Of a stretch of 27,997 nt of DNA, positions 10,117-17,502 are shown in pieces. Both the position numbers and the translations under genes were made by a program. The notes beneath the pieces were generated by a model. That model was not told the origin of the DNA. It made no database searches and was given only the letters and a program-made list of their open reading frames with translations. How positions within the stretch are numbered: the stretch's first letter is position 1; each line of letters begins with the position of its first letter. This DNA comes from an uncultured Muribaculaceae bacterium (GTDB lineage Bacteria > Bacteroidota > Bacteroidia > Bacteroidales > Muribaculaceae), in assembly GCA_910584495.1 (NCBI GenBank), contig CAJUAR010000034.1:1-27997 (forward strand), in the 5' to 3' direction.

Positions 10117-11634
10117 TTAATCTTTAATCAGGTCTTTGCCGGTCATTTCGGCAGGTTGAGGAAGGCCCATGATGTGCAGCAGCGAAGGAGCGACATCGGC
10201 AAGCATGCCATTTTCGGTTTTTGCATTCTTGTTCTCTGTCACATATACAAATGGCACGGGGTTGAGCGAGTGGGCCGTGTTTGGCGTGCCGTCGGCATTG
10301 GTGGCATTGTCGCAGTTGCCGTGGTCGGCAATAATAATCACTTCGTAGCCATGTTTCTTTGCAGCCTCCACAGTGTCGTGCAGGCATGTGTCGAGTGTTT
10401 CAACAGCCTTCTGGATGGCAGGATAGATGCCAGTGTGTCCGACCATGTCGCCGTTGGCATAGTTCACTACAATCCAGTCGTACTTCTCGGTGTCTATGGC
10501 ATCGACAAGTTTGTCTTTCACCTCGAAGGCGCTCATTTCGGGCTTTAGGTCGTAGGTTGCAACTTTTGGCGATGGAACAAGAATACGGTCCTCATCCTTG
10601 TATGGAGCTTCTCGACCGCCATTGAAGAAGAACGTAACGTGGGCATATTTTTCAGTTTCGGCAATATGAAGCTGTTTTTTGCCCAGGTTCGAGAGATATT
10701 CGCCAAGGGTGTTCTTCACATCTTCCTTGTTGAAGAGAATGTGGACGCCGGTGAACGATGCATCATACGGAGTCATGCAGTAGTACTGCAGGCCTGGTAC
10801 TGTATGCATTCCTTCTTCGGGCATATCGTGCTGAGTGAGCACTGTTGTCAGTTCCTTTGCACGGTCGTTGCGGTAGTTGAAGAATATCACGCAGTCGTCG
10901 GGCTTTATTGTGCCGTCGACAGTTGCGTTGTTGATAGGTTTCACAAATTCGTCGGTAACGTCGTTGTCGTAGCTCTGCTGCATGGCAGCCACCATGTCGG
11001 TTGCCTGCTCGCCTTTACCCTCGACAAGGAGGTCGTAAGCCTCTTTCACACGGTCCCATCGACGGTCGCGGTCCATTGCATAGTAGCGGCCGACAATCGA
11101 TGCAATAACTCCGGCAGATTTTTCACAGTGTTCCTGCACTTCGCGGATGAAACCGATGCCGCTTCTCGGGTCGGTGTCGCGGCCGTCCATAAAGCAGTGG
11201 AGATAAACTTTCTGCAGACCATATTTTTTTGCAATGTCGCACAGTGCAAAAAGGTGGACGAGCGAAGAATGTACACCGCCGTTCGAAGTAAGGCCCATAA
11301 AGTGCATTGCACGTCCCGTAGATGCGCAGTATTCAAAAGCACTCTTCACTTCGGGGTTGTTATAGATTTCGCCCGATTCAATGGATTTGTTGATTTTTAC
11401 CAAGTCTTGATAGACAATTCGTCCGGCCCCGATATTGAGGTGTCCAACTTCGGAATTGCCCATCTGGCCGTCGGGAAGGCCTACATATTCGCCGCTTGCC
11501 TGAAGCTGGGAGTGCGGATAGGTCTTCAGCAGATAGTCCCAGTAGGGAGTTGGGGTGTTGAAGATGGCGTCGGAATGGGAGTGATTTCCCAGCCCCCAGC
11601 CATCAAGAATAATAAGTAATGCTTTGTGAGCCAT
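10117..11634 (-). CDS. gpmI: 2,3-bisphosphoglycerate-independent phosphoglycerate mutase
   Basis: 505 residues from the ATG at 11634, the family's normal length. The open frame continues 21 codons upstream to 11697, but those residues overlap the preceding gene and have no family character. Metal and catalytic motifs of the alkaline-phosphatase superfamily are clear: Asp11 in LDGWG, the phosphorylated Ser61 in MGNSEVGH, and the late DHGNCDN metal cluster. It interconverts 3- and 2-phosphoglycerate in glycolysis and gluconeogenesis using two Mn ions and no bisphosphoglycerate cofactor. It is 10 bases downstream of a small membrane-protein gene and 27 bases upstream of mdh, so carbon-metabolism genes are grouped here. 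Confidence 0.95.
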   Translation of the reverse strand: MAHKALLIILDGWGLGNHSHSDAIFNTPTPYWDYLLKTYPHSQLQASGEYVGLPDGQMGNSEVGHLNIGAGRIVYQDLVKINKSIESGEIYNNPEVKSAFEYCASTGRAMHFMGLTSNGGVHSSLVHLFALCDIAKKYGLQKVYLHCFMDGRDTDPRSGIGFIREVQEHCEKSAGVIASIVGRYYAMDRDRRWDRVKEAYDLLVEGKGEQATDMVAAMQQSYDNDVTDEFVKPINNATVDGTIKPDDCVIFFNYRNDRAKELTTVLTQHDMPEEGMHTVPGLQYYCMTPYDASFTGVHILFNKEDVKNTLGEYLSNLGKKQLHIAETEKYAHVTFFFNGGREAPYKDEDRILVPSPKVATYDLKPEMSAFEVKDKLVDAIDTEKYDWIVVNYANGDMVGHTGIYPAIQKAVETLDTCLHDTVEAAKKHGYEVIIIADHGNCDNATNADGTPNTAHSLNPVPFVYVTENKNAKTENGMLADVAPSLLHIMGLPQPAEMTGKDLIKD

Positions 11635-11644
11635 ATCTATATTA

Positions 11645-11881
11645 TTAATTTGATTTATTCGATGCTTCTTCCATATCGCGTTCGCGCTCTTGGGCAAGCC
11701 GTTCGCGATGTTTCAGATTGAAGTGGAGAGCTATCAATATGATTATTGTAATACCAATTATACCAAAATAATAGAGAGCCGAGGTGTGGCCTGCGGCATA
11801 CTCGGGATAGCCGATCCATGCCATTATAGCCAGATAGACCGCAAGCACAGACGGTATGAGGGTTGAGCGTTTAATTTTCAT
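11645..11881 (-). CDS. small two-helix membrane protein, function unknown
   Basis: 78 residues. A basic N-terminus (MKIKRST) is followed by two hydrophobic segments, about residues 8-25 and 38-55, separated by a short polar loop. The C-terminal 23 or so residues are charged (LKHRERLAQERERDMEE) and probably helical or coiled-coil in the cytoplasm. The ATG at 11881 lies inside the end of the exonuclease gene (11-base overlap) and the stop is 10 bases before gpmI, which argues that it is real and co-translated. I do not recognise a named family. It could be an accessory protein or simply a conserved Bacteroidales membrane peptide. Confidence 0.72.
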   Translation of the reverse strand: MKIKRSTLIPSVLAVYLAIMAWIGYPEYAAGHTSALYYFGIIGITIIILIALHFNLKHRERLAQERERDMEEASNKSN

Positions 11882-12524
11882 GGTTCTTTTTCACGACGGG
11901 TTGGAATAGATGGCGGTAGGGAGAGTTTTTATAGTCGAAGCTGCCGTCGGCAAGGTAGTAATAGATTTTCAGACAAGCCCATGCATCGAGGGCCGCATAG
12001 GCCTGCTGGGCTTGTGACAAGGTGTCAGCTTCCCAGTTTGTGAGCCGCTGACTTTTGGATATGCGTTCGCCAAAAATTATGGCGTAGATTTTCTGGAGAG
12101 ATATATCTGTGATTTCAAAATGCTTTACCATCACCTGAAGGTCGACAAAGCCCCGTGGCTCCATTTCGCACGAGCGCCTTAGCACAGCAAAGTCGTCGTG
12201 CAGCGAAAGTCCGATTTTTTTAACTGCCGGATCTTCGAGAAAGGCTTTGAGCTCGGCGCATATACCTATTTTATTGAGTCTGAACAAAAAACAGCGGTCG
12301 GAAGTGGCAATCTGCATCAAAGCCACTTTGTGCAGACGGCCTTTGCGGAAAGAAGGTCTGGTCTCCGTATCGAAGCCCACTATGCTTTCCTTGCGAAGAG
12401 CCCTGATAGCGGCATGAGCGACAGCGGCACTGTCGACGAGTGTAATTGCACCCTCGTAGGAAATCAAAGGAAGGTCGGCTACGGTTTCCTTGTCAATGCT
12501 AATTATGTATTTCGAATCGTTCAC
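11871..12524 (-). CDS. DEDDy-type 3'-5' exonuclease domain protein (RNase D-like)
   Basis: 217 residues with a single exonuclease domain. The three DEDD motifs are visible: FDTET (Asp52, Glu54), SLHDDF (Asp110/111) and YAALD with the Tyr176/Asp180 pair that defines the DEDDy subgroup. There is no HRDC domain and no polymerase domain, so it is shorter than RNase D (about 370) or DNA polymerase I. Proteins of this form are found widely in Bacteroidota as stand-alone exonucleases; RNA or DNA as substrate cannot be decided from sequence. No in-frame ATG is suitable, so GTG at 12524 is taken as the start. It overlaps the next gene by 11 bases. Confidence 0.85.
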   Translation of the reverse strand: MNDSKYIISIDKETVADLPLISYEGAITLVDSAAVAHAAIRALRKESIVGFDTETRPSFRKGRLHKVALMQIATSDRCFLFRLNKIGICAELKAFLEDPAVKKIGLSLHDDFAVLRRSCEMEPRGFVDLQVMVKHFEITDISLQKIYAIIFGERISKSQRLTNWEADTLSQAQQAYAALDAWACLKIYYYLADGSFDYKNSPYRHLFQPVVKKNHEN

Positions 12525-12528
12525 TATA

Positions 12529-12536
12529 CAAAATTA
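12529..12536 (-). promoter_or_regulatory. possible -7 promoter element before the exonuclease gene
   Basis: TAATTTTG on the minus strand fits TAnnTTTG, inside the 65-base gap after bioD. The nearest upstream TTTG is only 15 bases away instead of 19-20, and the element ends just 4 bases before the GTG start, so any transcript from it would be nearly leaderless. It is a weak candidate for an internal promoter of the exonuclease-to-tamL run. Confidence 0.3.
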
Positions 12537-12589
12537 GATATTAAAGATGTGCAAAAGATCTATTTAACCAATTTTAACCTGTCTGTACT

Positions 12590-13243
12590 TTACCATTGCC
12601 CATATTCAGGCATGAGAATGTATTCAGCAGCAGGGAAATGCTTGCTCAAATAGCGGTGGATAAACTCCGTAGTGTCCTGAGCTATAACAGTATCGGTGTC
12701 GAAATGCTGGTTGTAGATAACAGCACGGAGTTCGATGCCGCGATGCCTGATGGCTTCGAGCGACAGCAGAGTGTGGTTGATTGATCCGAGACGCCCGTTC
12801 GTTACAAGGATTAGCGGCAGATGATGCTCGGCCACATAGTCGATGGCGAAATAATCGTCGGTGACGGGCACCAACAGCCCCCCTGCACCTTCGATGAGCA
12901 CGCGGTCGTAGCGTTCGAGGAGCGTGTCTGTGGCTCGTTCGATTTTTGACAGGTCGACAGAGCAGCCGTCGAGGCGGGCTGCAAGCTGTGCCGAAGCAGG
13001 ATATGAAAAAATGACAGGGGCTGTAATGCCGGCCTTGTCTTCAGGCATCACACCAACATTCATCAGCCTGCGGTGGGCTTCGATATCCTCCGAAGTGTCG
13101 CTACATCCTGTCTGAATAAATTTCTGGGTAATGACGCTGTGGCCTTTTTGCTTCAGCATCATTGCATAGTAAGCGGTGGCATAGGTTTTTCCGGCATCAG
13201 TGTCTATGCCGCTGACAAATATTGCTTGATGTTCTTTGTTCAT
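12590..13243 (-). CDS. bioD: dethiobiotin synthase
   Basis: 217 residues from the ATG at 13243. The frame runs 12 codons further upstream, but those overlap bioC and lack family character. The ATP-binding loop is GIDTDAGKT (family form GTDTxxGKT), followed by a KFIQTG segment where the diaminopelargonate substrate and carbamate bind, and GAGGLLVP, the conserved second nucleotide loop. BioD closes the ureido ring, converting 7,8-diaminopelargonate, CO2 and ATP to dethiobiotin. The ATG overlaps the stop of the bioG-bioC fusion by 4 bases (ATGA), so translation is coupled. bioA, bioB and bioF are not in this window. Confidence 0.94.
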   Translation of the reverse strand: MNKEHQAIFVSGIDTDAGKTYATAYYAMMLKQKGHSVITQKFIQTGCSDTSEDIEAHRRLMNVGVMPEDKAGITAPVIFSYPASAQLAARLDGCSVDLSKIERATDTLLERYDRVLIEGAGGLLVPVTDDYFAIDYVAEHHLPLILVTNGRLGSINHTLLSLEAIRHRGIELRAVIYNQHFDTDTVIAQDTTEFIHRYLSKHFPAAEYILMPEYGQW

Positions 13244-14640
13244 TTTGTTAGTATTTTGCGCAGGAGCATCACCAGGCATCGATAGTTGATGCGGTAAGTG
13301 CCGTCGAGCGACTGTGGAAAACGACGGATGATTGCAGACATTGACATGGCCTGCGACGAACGTCCCAAAGAGTTAACGCCCGTAGAGCGCAGATGTTCAA
13401 AAGCTTCAATAGGCGTGTCGAAGCGCAGTGTTCGCTCAATGGTTTCGAAATAACCCACTTCGAATCCTTCGGGCAGGGCATTTTCCCATTCTCTTGCCGA
13501 CAAGAGGGGCAGACTGCGCCCCGAAGCGGCGGCGACAGTAGCCAGGTTGCCCTCCACAAAAGTGCTCAACAGCATGTAGCCCCCCGGAGCAAGCACGCGG
13601 CAACATTCGTGCAGAAAATTCTTGGGCGAATTAAACCACTGGATGGTGGAAGCCGACACCACACAGTCGAACGAGCACGCTGGCACTCGTCGGATGGCAG
13701 TTTCGGCATCATAGCATTTGAAAGCCCTCAGCCGTCCCTCGACGGGCTGGCGGCCGGCAATGTCCCACATTTCAAAATAGGATAATGGTCCGCAAATGGC
13801 ATCTACGATGCGCGAGAGCGAACCGGTGCCGCTGCCTATTTCAAGCACACGCGCTCCCGGCAGCGCAATATGAGCGCCGAGGGAGCTGCGACGGGCCAGC
13901 ATCTCCATCAGCTCGACAATGCGCCTCTGCACATCGGCATTTCTGTCGTAGCTTTTGAAACCTCGCTCGAAACATTCGCCCATATTCACTTTGTCAATTA
14001 CAAAATGGTCGAGAATCCTTTGAAAATCGACGAGGTGATACCCCTCGAGCATACGCACCGTCGTGTGTTGCCAGGCACGCCACTGGTTGACACATGGCAC
14101 AATGGCATCGTCGGTCGAAATAAGAGCCACATCCCAGTGCTTGATCTGGTCGGGGGCGAACATAGACACCGGATTCATGGCCTTAAGCTCGTCGCGAAGC
14201 TCGTCGATATTACGTTTGGGGGCATGCTCCATAAAAGCGGCGAAAGCCTCGGAGCTGCCGCACATGCGGCGGTTGAATTTGTAGAGGTTGCGCTCGTTAA
14301 GGCTGTCGAGCGTGCCTTGAAAGATGCGGGGAGGTATGCCTGTGAGGCGGTCGACGGGAGCAAGGGTGCCGTTGATTGCTATGCGCAGCGTTATTCGCCG
14401 TTCAATGCCCGCGAGGGCAACAGAGGCCGCATAGACACCGAACGACCAAGCGACAAGGCACACCTCGTCGTAGTCTTTGAGAATGCTCCAGTCCTGATAA
14501 AGGTCGCGGTAGTCCCAAAACACTGCAATATCGTAGCCCGGACGCCTCAGCCCCTCGAAGGGAGCAGCATCCATGGCCCATCCGGCAAAAAAGAGGATTA
14601 CCCGCCGGCTGCCTGTCTGTGAAACAAATCGATGTTGCAT
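13240..14640 (-). CDS. bioG-bioC: BioG-BioC fusion: pimeloyl-ACP methyl ester esterase plus malonyl-ACP O-methyltransferase
   Basis: 466 residues, two enzymes in one chain. Residues about 1-215 match the BioG (DUF452) alpha/beta hydrolase: nucleophile Ser66 in AWSFGV, a candidate acid at Asp177/178 and His202 in EGYHLVDF. Residues about 220-466 match BioC: the SAM-binding motif LEIGSGTGS (266-274), the IQWF segment (333-336) and the LRSTGVNSLG signature (417-426). BioC methylates malonyl-ACP to disguise it for fatty-acid elongation; BioG later removes the methyl from pimeloyl-ACP methyl ester. The domains therefore act at the first and last steps of pimelate formation. The ATG is 15 bases after prfC; the end overlaps bioD. 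BioG-BioC fusions are known in the family; I see no frameshift, so this is a true fusion. Confidence 0.9.
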   Translation of the reverse strand: MQHRFVSQTGSRRVILFFAGWAMDAAPFEGLRRPGYDIAVFWDYRDLYQDWSILKDYDEVCLVAWSFGVYAASVALAGIERRITLRIAINGTLAPVDRLTGIPPRIFQGTLDSLNERNLYKFNRRMCGSSEAFAAFMEHAPKRNIDELRDELKAMNPVSMFAPDQIKHWDVALISTDDAIVPCVNQWRAWQHTTVRMLEGYHLVDFQRILDHFVIDKVNMGECFERGFKSYDRNADVQRRIVELMEMLARRSSLGAHIALPGARVLEIGSGTGSLSRIVDAICGPLSYFEMWDIAGRQPVEGRLRAFKCYDAETAIRRVPACSFDCVVSASTIQWFNSPKNFLHECCRVLAPGGYMLLSTFVEGNLATVAAASGRSLPLLSAREWENALPEGFEVGYFETIERTLRFDTPIEAFEHLRSTGVNSLGRSSQAMSMSAIIRRFPQSLDGTYRINYRCLVMLLRKILTK

Positions 14641-14655
14641 GTCCGCTAAGCCGTT

Positions 14656-16236
14656 TTAGAACTCCGACGAGAAGTGAAAACGTATTTTCGGAAAATCATT
14701 CTGCGCCATAGAGAGCACGAAGGCCGAATCGGCCATAAAAACATCGCGCCCTTCGCGGTCGGTGGCCATGAACTGATATTTTCTTTTTTTGAAGGCTTCG
14801 AGAGCATCGGCATCGTCGCTCTCCACCCAGCATGCCTTGTACATTGACATTGGTTCCCAACGACACTGGGCGCCATATTCATGCAGAAGGCGGTACTGAA
14901 TCACTTCAAACTGCAGCTGTCCGACAGTACCGATTATTTTGCGTCCGTTGAACTGATGCACAAACAGCTGAGCCACACCCTCATCCATCAGCTGCTGCAC
15001 ACCTTTGTCGAGCTGTTTGGCTTTCATGGGGTCGGCATTCTCGATGTACATGAACATTTCGGGCGAGAAGCTTGGCAGACCCTTGAAGTGCATCAGCTCG
15101 CCCTGCGTGAGCGTATCACCGATTTTGAAGTTGCCGGTGTCGGGGATGCCGACAATGTCGCCGGGAAACGCCTCGTCGACGATATTCTTTTTCTGTGCCA
15201 TAAAGGCCGTGGGGGCGGCGAAACGGAGAGTTTTGTCGAGGCGTATGTGACGGTATGGAGCGTTGCGTTCAAATTTTCCCGAGCATACTTTGACAAAGGC
15301 TATGCAGCTGCGGTGGTTAGGATCCATGTTTGCATGGATTTTGAACACAAAGCCGCTGAAGGCTTCTTCTTCGGGCTTGACAACTCGCTCCACGGCTTCT
15401 ATCGGGCGGGGTGCCGGGGCTATCTTCACAAAGCAATCGAGCAACTCCTTGACACCGAATGTGTTGAGAGCCGAACCAAAGAAAACGGGAGCAAGACGGC
15501 CTTCGAGATATTTCTCAACGCTGAATTCGGGGTATACACCTTCGATGAGCTCAAGATCCTCGCGCAGACGAGCAGCATCGTCGTGGCCTACTGCATCGTC
15601 GATACGCCTGTCGTCGAGGTTATCGATTTCCACACGTTCTGTAGCTTTCTGCTTGTCGGGTGTATACAGGTCGAGGCAGTGCTCGTAGATGTTGTACACA
15701 CCTTTGAACTTCTGGCCGATGTTGATTGGCCACGACAAAGGTCGCACGGCAATTTTGAGCTCGGCTTCCAGCTCGTCGAGAATCTCAAAAGGATCGCGGC
15801 CTTCGCGGTCGAGCTTGTTGACAAAGATAATCACAGGAGTGTTGCGCATACGGCACACTTCCATGAGTTTGCGTGTCTGAGCCTCTACGCCTTTAGCCAC
15901 GTCGACAACGATAATAACGCTATCCACGGCAGTAAGCGTTCGGTATGTGTCCTCGGCAAAGTCCTGGTGACCGGGGGTGTCGAGGATGTTGATTTTGTAG
16001 TCGCCATAGTTGAAACCCATCACCGATGTAGCCACAGAGATGCCTCGCTGCTTTTCAATCTCCATCCAGTCGCTGGTAGCAGTTTTTTTGATTTTGTTGG
16101 ATTTCACGGCACCGGCAATGTGGATGGCGCCGCCGAAGAGAAGTAACTTCTCGGTAAGGGTTGTCTTGCCGGCATCGGGGTGCGAGATTATGGCAAAAGT
16201 GCGCCGGCGTTGTATTTCATCAGTGAGAGTGGACAT
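14656..16236 (-). CDS. prfC: peptide chain release factor 3 (RF3 GTPase)
   Basis: 526 residues, the family's usual size. Translational GTPase motifs: G1 SHPDAGKT (18-25), the QRGISV switch-I region (63-68), G3 DTPGH (86-90) and G4 NKLD (140-143). The spacing and the RF3 hallmarks (EKQRGISVATSVM, NKLDREGRDPFE) separate it from EF-G, LepA and TypA. It recycles RF1/RF2 from the ribosome after peptide release. It starts with ATG 4 bases after the rfbD stop and ends 15 bases before the BioG-BioC gene, so it sits inside one operon with cell-envelope and biotin genes; the link looks organisational rather than functional. Confidence 0.95.
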   Translation of the reverse strand: MSTLTDEIQRRRTFAIISHPDAGKTTLTEKLLLFGGAIHIAGAVKSNKIKKTATSDWMEIEKQRGISVATSVMGFNYGDYKINILDTPGHQDFAEDTYRTLTAVDSVIIVVDVAKGVEAQTRKLMEVCRMRNTPVIIFVNKLDREGRDPFEILDELEAELKIAVRPLSWPINIGQKFKGVYNIYEHCLDLYTPDKQKATERVEIDNLDDRRIDDAVGHDDAARLREDLELIEGVYPEFSVEKYLEGRLAPVFFGSALNTFGVKELLDCFVKIAPAPRPIEAVERVVKPEEEAFSGFVFKIHANMDPNHRSCIAFVKVCSGKFERNAPYRHIRLDKTLRFAAPTAFMAQKKNIVDEAFPGDIVGIPDTGNFKIGDTLTQGELMHFKGLPSFSPEMFMYIENADPMKAKQLDKGVQQLMDEGVAQLFVHQFNGRKIIGTVGQLQFEVIQYRLLHEYGAQCRWEPMSMYKACWVESDDADALEAFKKRKYQFMATDREGRDVFMADSAFVLSMAQNDFPKIRFHFSSEF

Positions 16237-16240
16237 AATC

Positions 16241-17098
16241 TTACAAATTTTTGAGGCATCGCTGCAGCGCCGTCTGCCAGTGGCTGATTGTCAGCCCGAA
16301 GGTGGCTTTGATTTTGCTCTTATCGAGCACGGAATATGACGGGCGCAATGCCGGAGTGGAATAATCGGCAGATAGTATCGGGGTGATTTGTGCTGCCTTG
16401 TCGGGCATTCCGGCAAGACAAAGGATAGCTGTTGCAAAGTCGTACCACGAGGCCACTCCTTCGTTGGCATAATTATAGATGCCGCTTTTCCAGGGGTGAC
16501 GTGTAATGATTTCAACAATTGCGGCCGCAAGGTCGGCGGCATAAGTGGGCGTGCCCACCTGGTCGAAGACCACTCGCAGGGAGTCGGCTTTATCAGCCCG
16601 GCCAAGTATAGTCTTCACAAAGTTGCGACCGAAGGCCGAATAGAGCCATCCGGTGCGAATGATGATGCTCTGTGGCGCCAGGCCCAACAGGGCTGTTTCG
16701 CCTTTTCGCTTTGTAGAGCCATAGACCGACAATGGTGCGGGCTTGTCGCTCTCGGTGTAGGGACGGTTGTTGGTTCCGTCGAACACATAGTCGGTGGAAA
16801 TATGGAGTATTTTGTAGTTGAGTTCGTCGGCGAGGCGTGCTATATTCGAAATGCCGTCGATGTTTACTTCCGCACAGCGCAATTTTTCTTCTTCGGCACG
16901 GTCCACTGCTGTATATGCAGCACAATTGACAACATGGCTGAAAGCACCCTGCCTCATAAAAGCCTCCACAGCCCGACGGTCGGTAATGTCGAGGTCGGAA
17001 GAGGAGGTATAGACAGAACGCCCCGGGCACGAGCTTTCGAGGACCGTCCTCAACTCACTTCCGAGCTGGCCATTGCTTCCTGTTACGAGTATTTTCAT
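16241..17098 (-). CDS. rfbD: dTDP-4-dehydrorhamnose reductase
   Basis: 285 residues from the ATG at 17098. The open frame extends 91 codons upstream, but that stretch covers the promoter and hairpin and is not protein-like. The N-terminal nucleotide motif GSNGQLG (7-13) is that of RmlD/RfbD, with the STDYVFDG segment and the catalytic YxxxK pair (Tyr126, Lys130). It reduces dTDP-4-keto-L-rhamnose to dTDP-L-rhamnose with NAD(P)H, the last step in making the rhamnose donor for surface polysaccharides. rfbA, rfbB and rfbC are not nearby, so the pathway is split. It is the first gene after a strong promoter and is followed after 4 bases by prfC. Confidence 0.93.
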   Translation of the reverse strand: MKILVTGSNGQLGSELRTVLESSCPGRSVYTSSSDLDITDRRAVEAFMRQGAFSHVVNCAAYTAVDRAEEEKLRCAEVNIDGISNIARLADELNYKILHISTDYVFDGTNNRPYTESDKPAPLSVYGSTKRKGETALLGLAPQSIIIRTGWLYSAFGRNFVKTILGRADKADSLRVVFDQVGTPTYAADLAAAIVEIITRHPWKSGIYNYANEGVASWYDFATAILCLAGMPDKAAQITPILSADYSTPALRPSYSVLDKSKIKATFGLTISHWQTALQRCLKNL

Positions 17099-17118
17099 AT
17101 ATCGTCCTTTTACAAGTG

Positions 17119-17150
17119 CAAAATTAGTCAAAAAATCGCGGATGAGCAAA
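17119..17150 (-). promoter_or_regulatory. Bacteroidota-type promoter for rfbD-prfC-bioG-bioC-bioD
   Basis: On the minus strand, TTTG (147-150 of the 17.1 kb block, i.e. 17147-17150) is followed by a 20-base spacer and TAATTTTG (17119-17126), a full match to the consensus. Transcription would begin near 17112, giving a leader of about 14 bases before the rfbD ATG at 17098. Confidence 0.8.
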
Positions 17151-17170
17151 CACACCCACCCCATCCACAG

Positions 17171-17205
17171 CAAAGCAGCGACAGCCAGAAGGCGCCGCTG
17201 CTTTG
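17171..17205 (-). terminator. hairpin after the ferredoxin gene, terminator-like but without a T tract
   Basis: Ten bases at 17171-17180 (CAAAGCAGCG) pair perfectly with 17196-17205, and an inner GCC/GGC pair (184-186 with 191-193) closes an AGAA loop. It lies between the ferredoxin stop and the rfbD promoter, where a terminator is expected. No run of T follows on the minus strand, so it may be a processing or mRNA-stability hairpin instead. Confidence 0.45.
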
Positions 17206-17228
17206 TGTTGCGTTCGTTGGTCAACGAA

Positions 17229-17399
17229 TTATTCGCCGGGGACGATAGCGTCGTTGGGGCAAACGGAAGCGCAAGTGCCGCAGTCGATGCATGTGTCGGG
17301 ATCGATGTGATAGATATCGCCTTCGGAGATAGCTTCAACGGGACATTCGGGCAGACAGGTGCCGCAAGCAACGCATTTGTCAGTAATAACGTAAGCCAT
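17229..17399 (-). CDS. 2[4Fe-4S] ferredoxin (small, 56 residues)
   Basis: A 56-residue protein starting at the ATG 17399 and ending with TAA. Two cluster-binding motifs are complete: Cys9, 12, 15 with Cys19-Pro, and Cys37, 40, 43 with Cys47-Pro. The spacing CxxCxxCxxxCP in both halves and the pseudo-twofold repeat are those of clostridial-type bacterial ferredoxins, which carry low-potential electrons in the cytoplasm for enzymes such as pyruvate:ferredoxin oxidoreductase. The redox partner is not shown by the context. It has its own promoter, is followed by a hairpin, and so is probably transcribed alone and strongly. Confidence 0.95.
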   Translation of the reverse strand: MAYVITDKCVACGTCLPECPVEAISEGDIYHIDPDTCIDCGTCASVCPNDAIVPGE

Positions 17400-17461
17400 G
17401 GTTGTTAAAATTTAGTTATTGCAATTGATTGTTTAACGATTATGTTTGTCGAAAGTTTTTG

Positions 17462-17493
17462 CAAAATTATAATTTTTTTGCAATGCTGGCAAA
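17462..17493 (-). promoter_or_regulatory. Bacteroidota-type promoter for the ferredoxin gene
   Basis: On the minus strand, TTTG (17490-17493) and TAATTTTG (17462-17469) are separated by 20 bases, a full consensus match. It begins only 9 bases after the glmM stop. Transcription would begin near 17455, leaving an A/T-rich leader of about 55 bases before the ATG at 17399. Confidence 0.8.
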
Positions 17494-17502
17494 TCCTTGA
17501 GG

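Noticed and set aside
10639..11619. 326-residue plus-strand open frame opposite gpmI
   Set aside because: Antisense shadow; gpmI carries all family motifs on the other strand.
11635..11697. 21-codon extension of gpmI
   Set aside because: It overlaps the small membrane-protein gene, and the phosphoglycerate mutase N-terminus (MAHKALLIILDGWG) is normal from the ATG 11634.
14881..16146. 421-residue plus-strand open frame opposite prfC
   Set aside because: Antisense shadow of a clear RF3 gene; composition (His, Phe and Val rich) is typical of mirror frames in this codon usage.
17099..17371. 91-codon N-terminal extension of rfbD
   Set aside because: It covers the rfbD promoter and the hairpin and overlaps the ferredoxin gene; the nucleotide-binding fold starts exactly at the ATG 17098.
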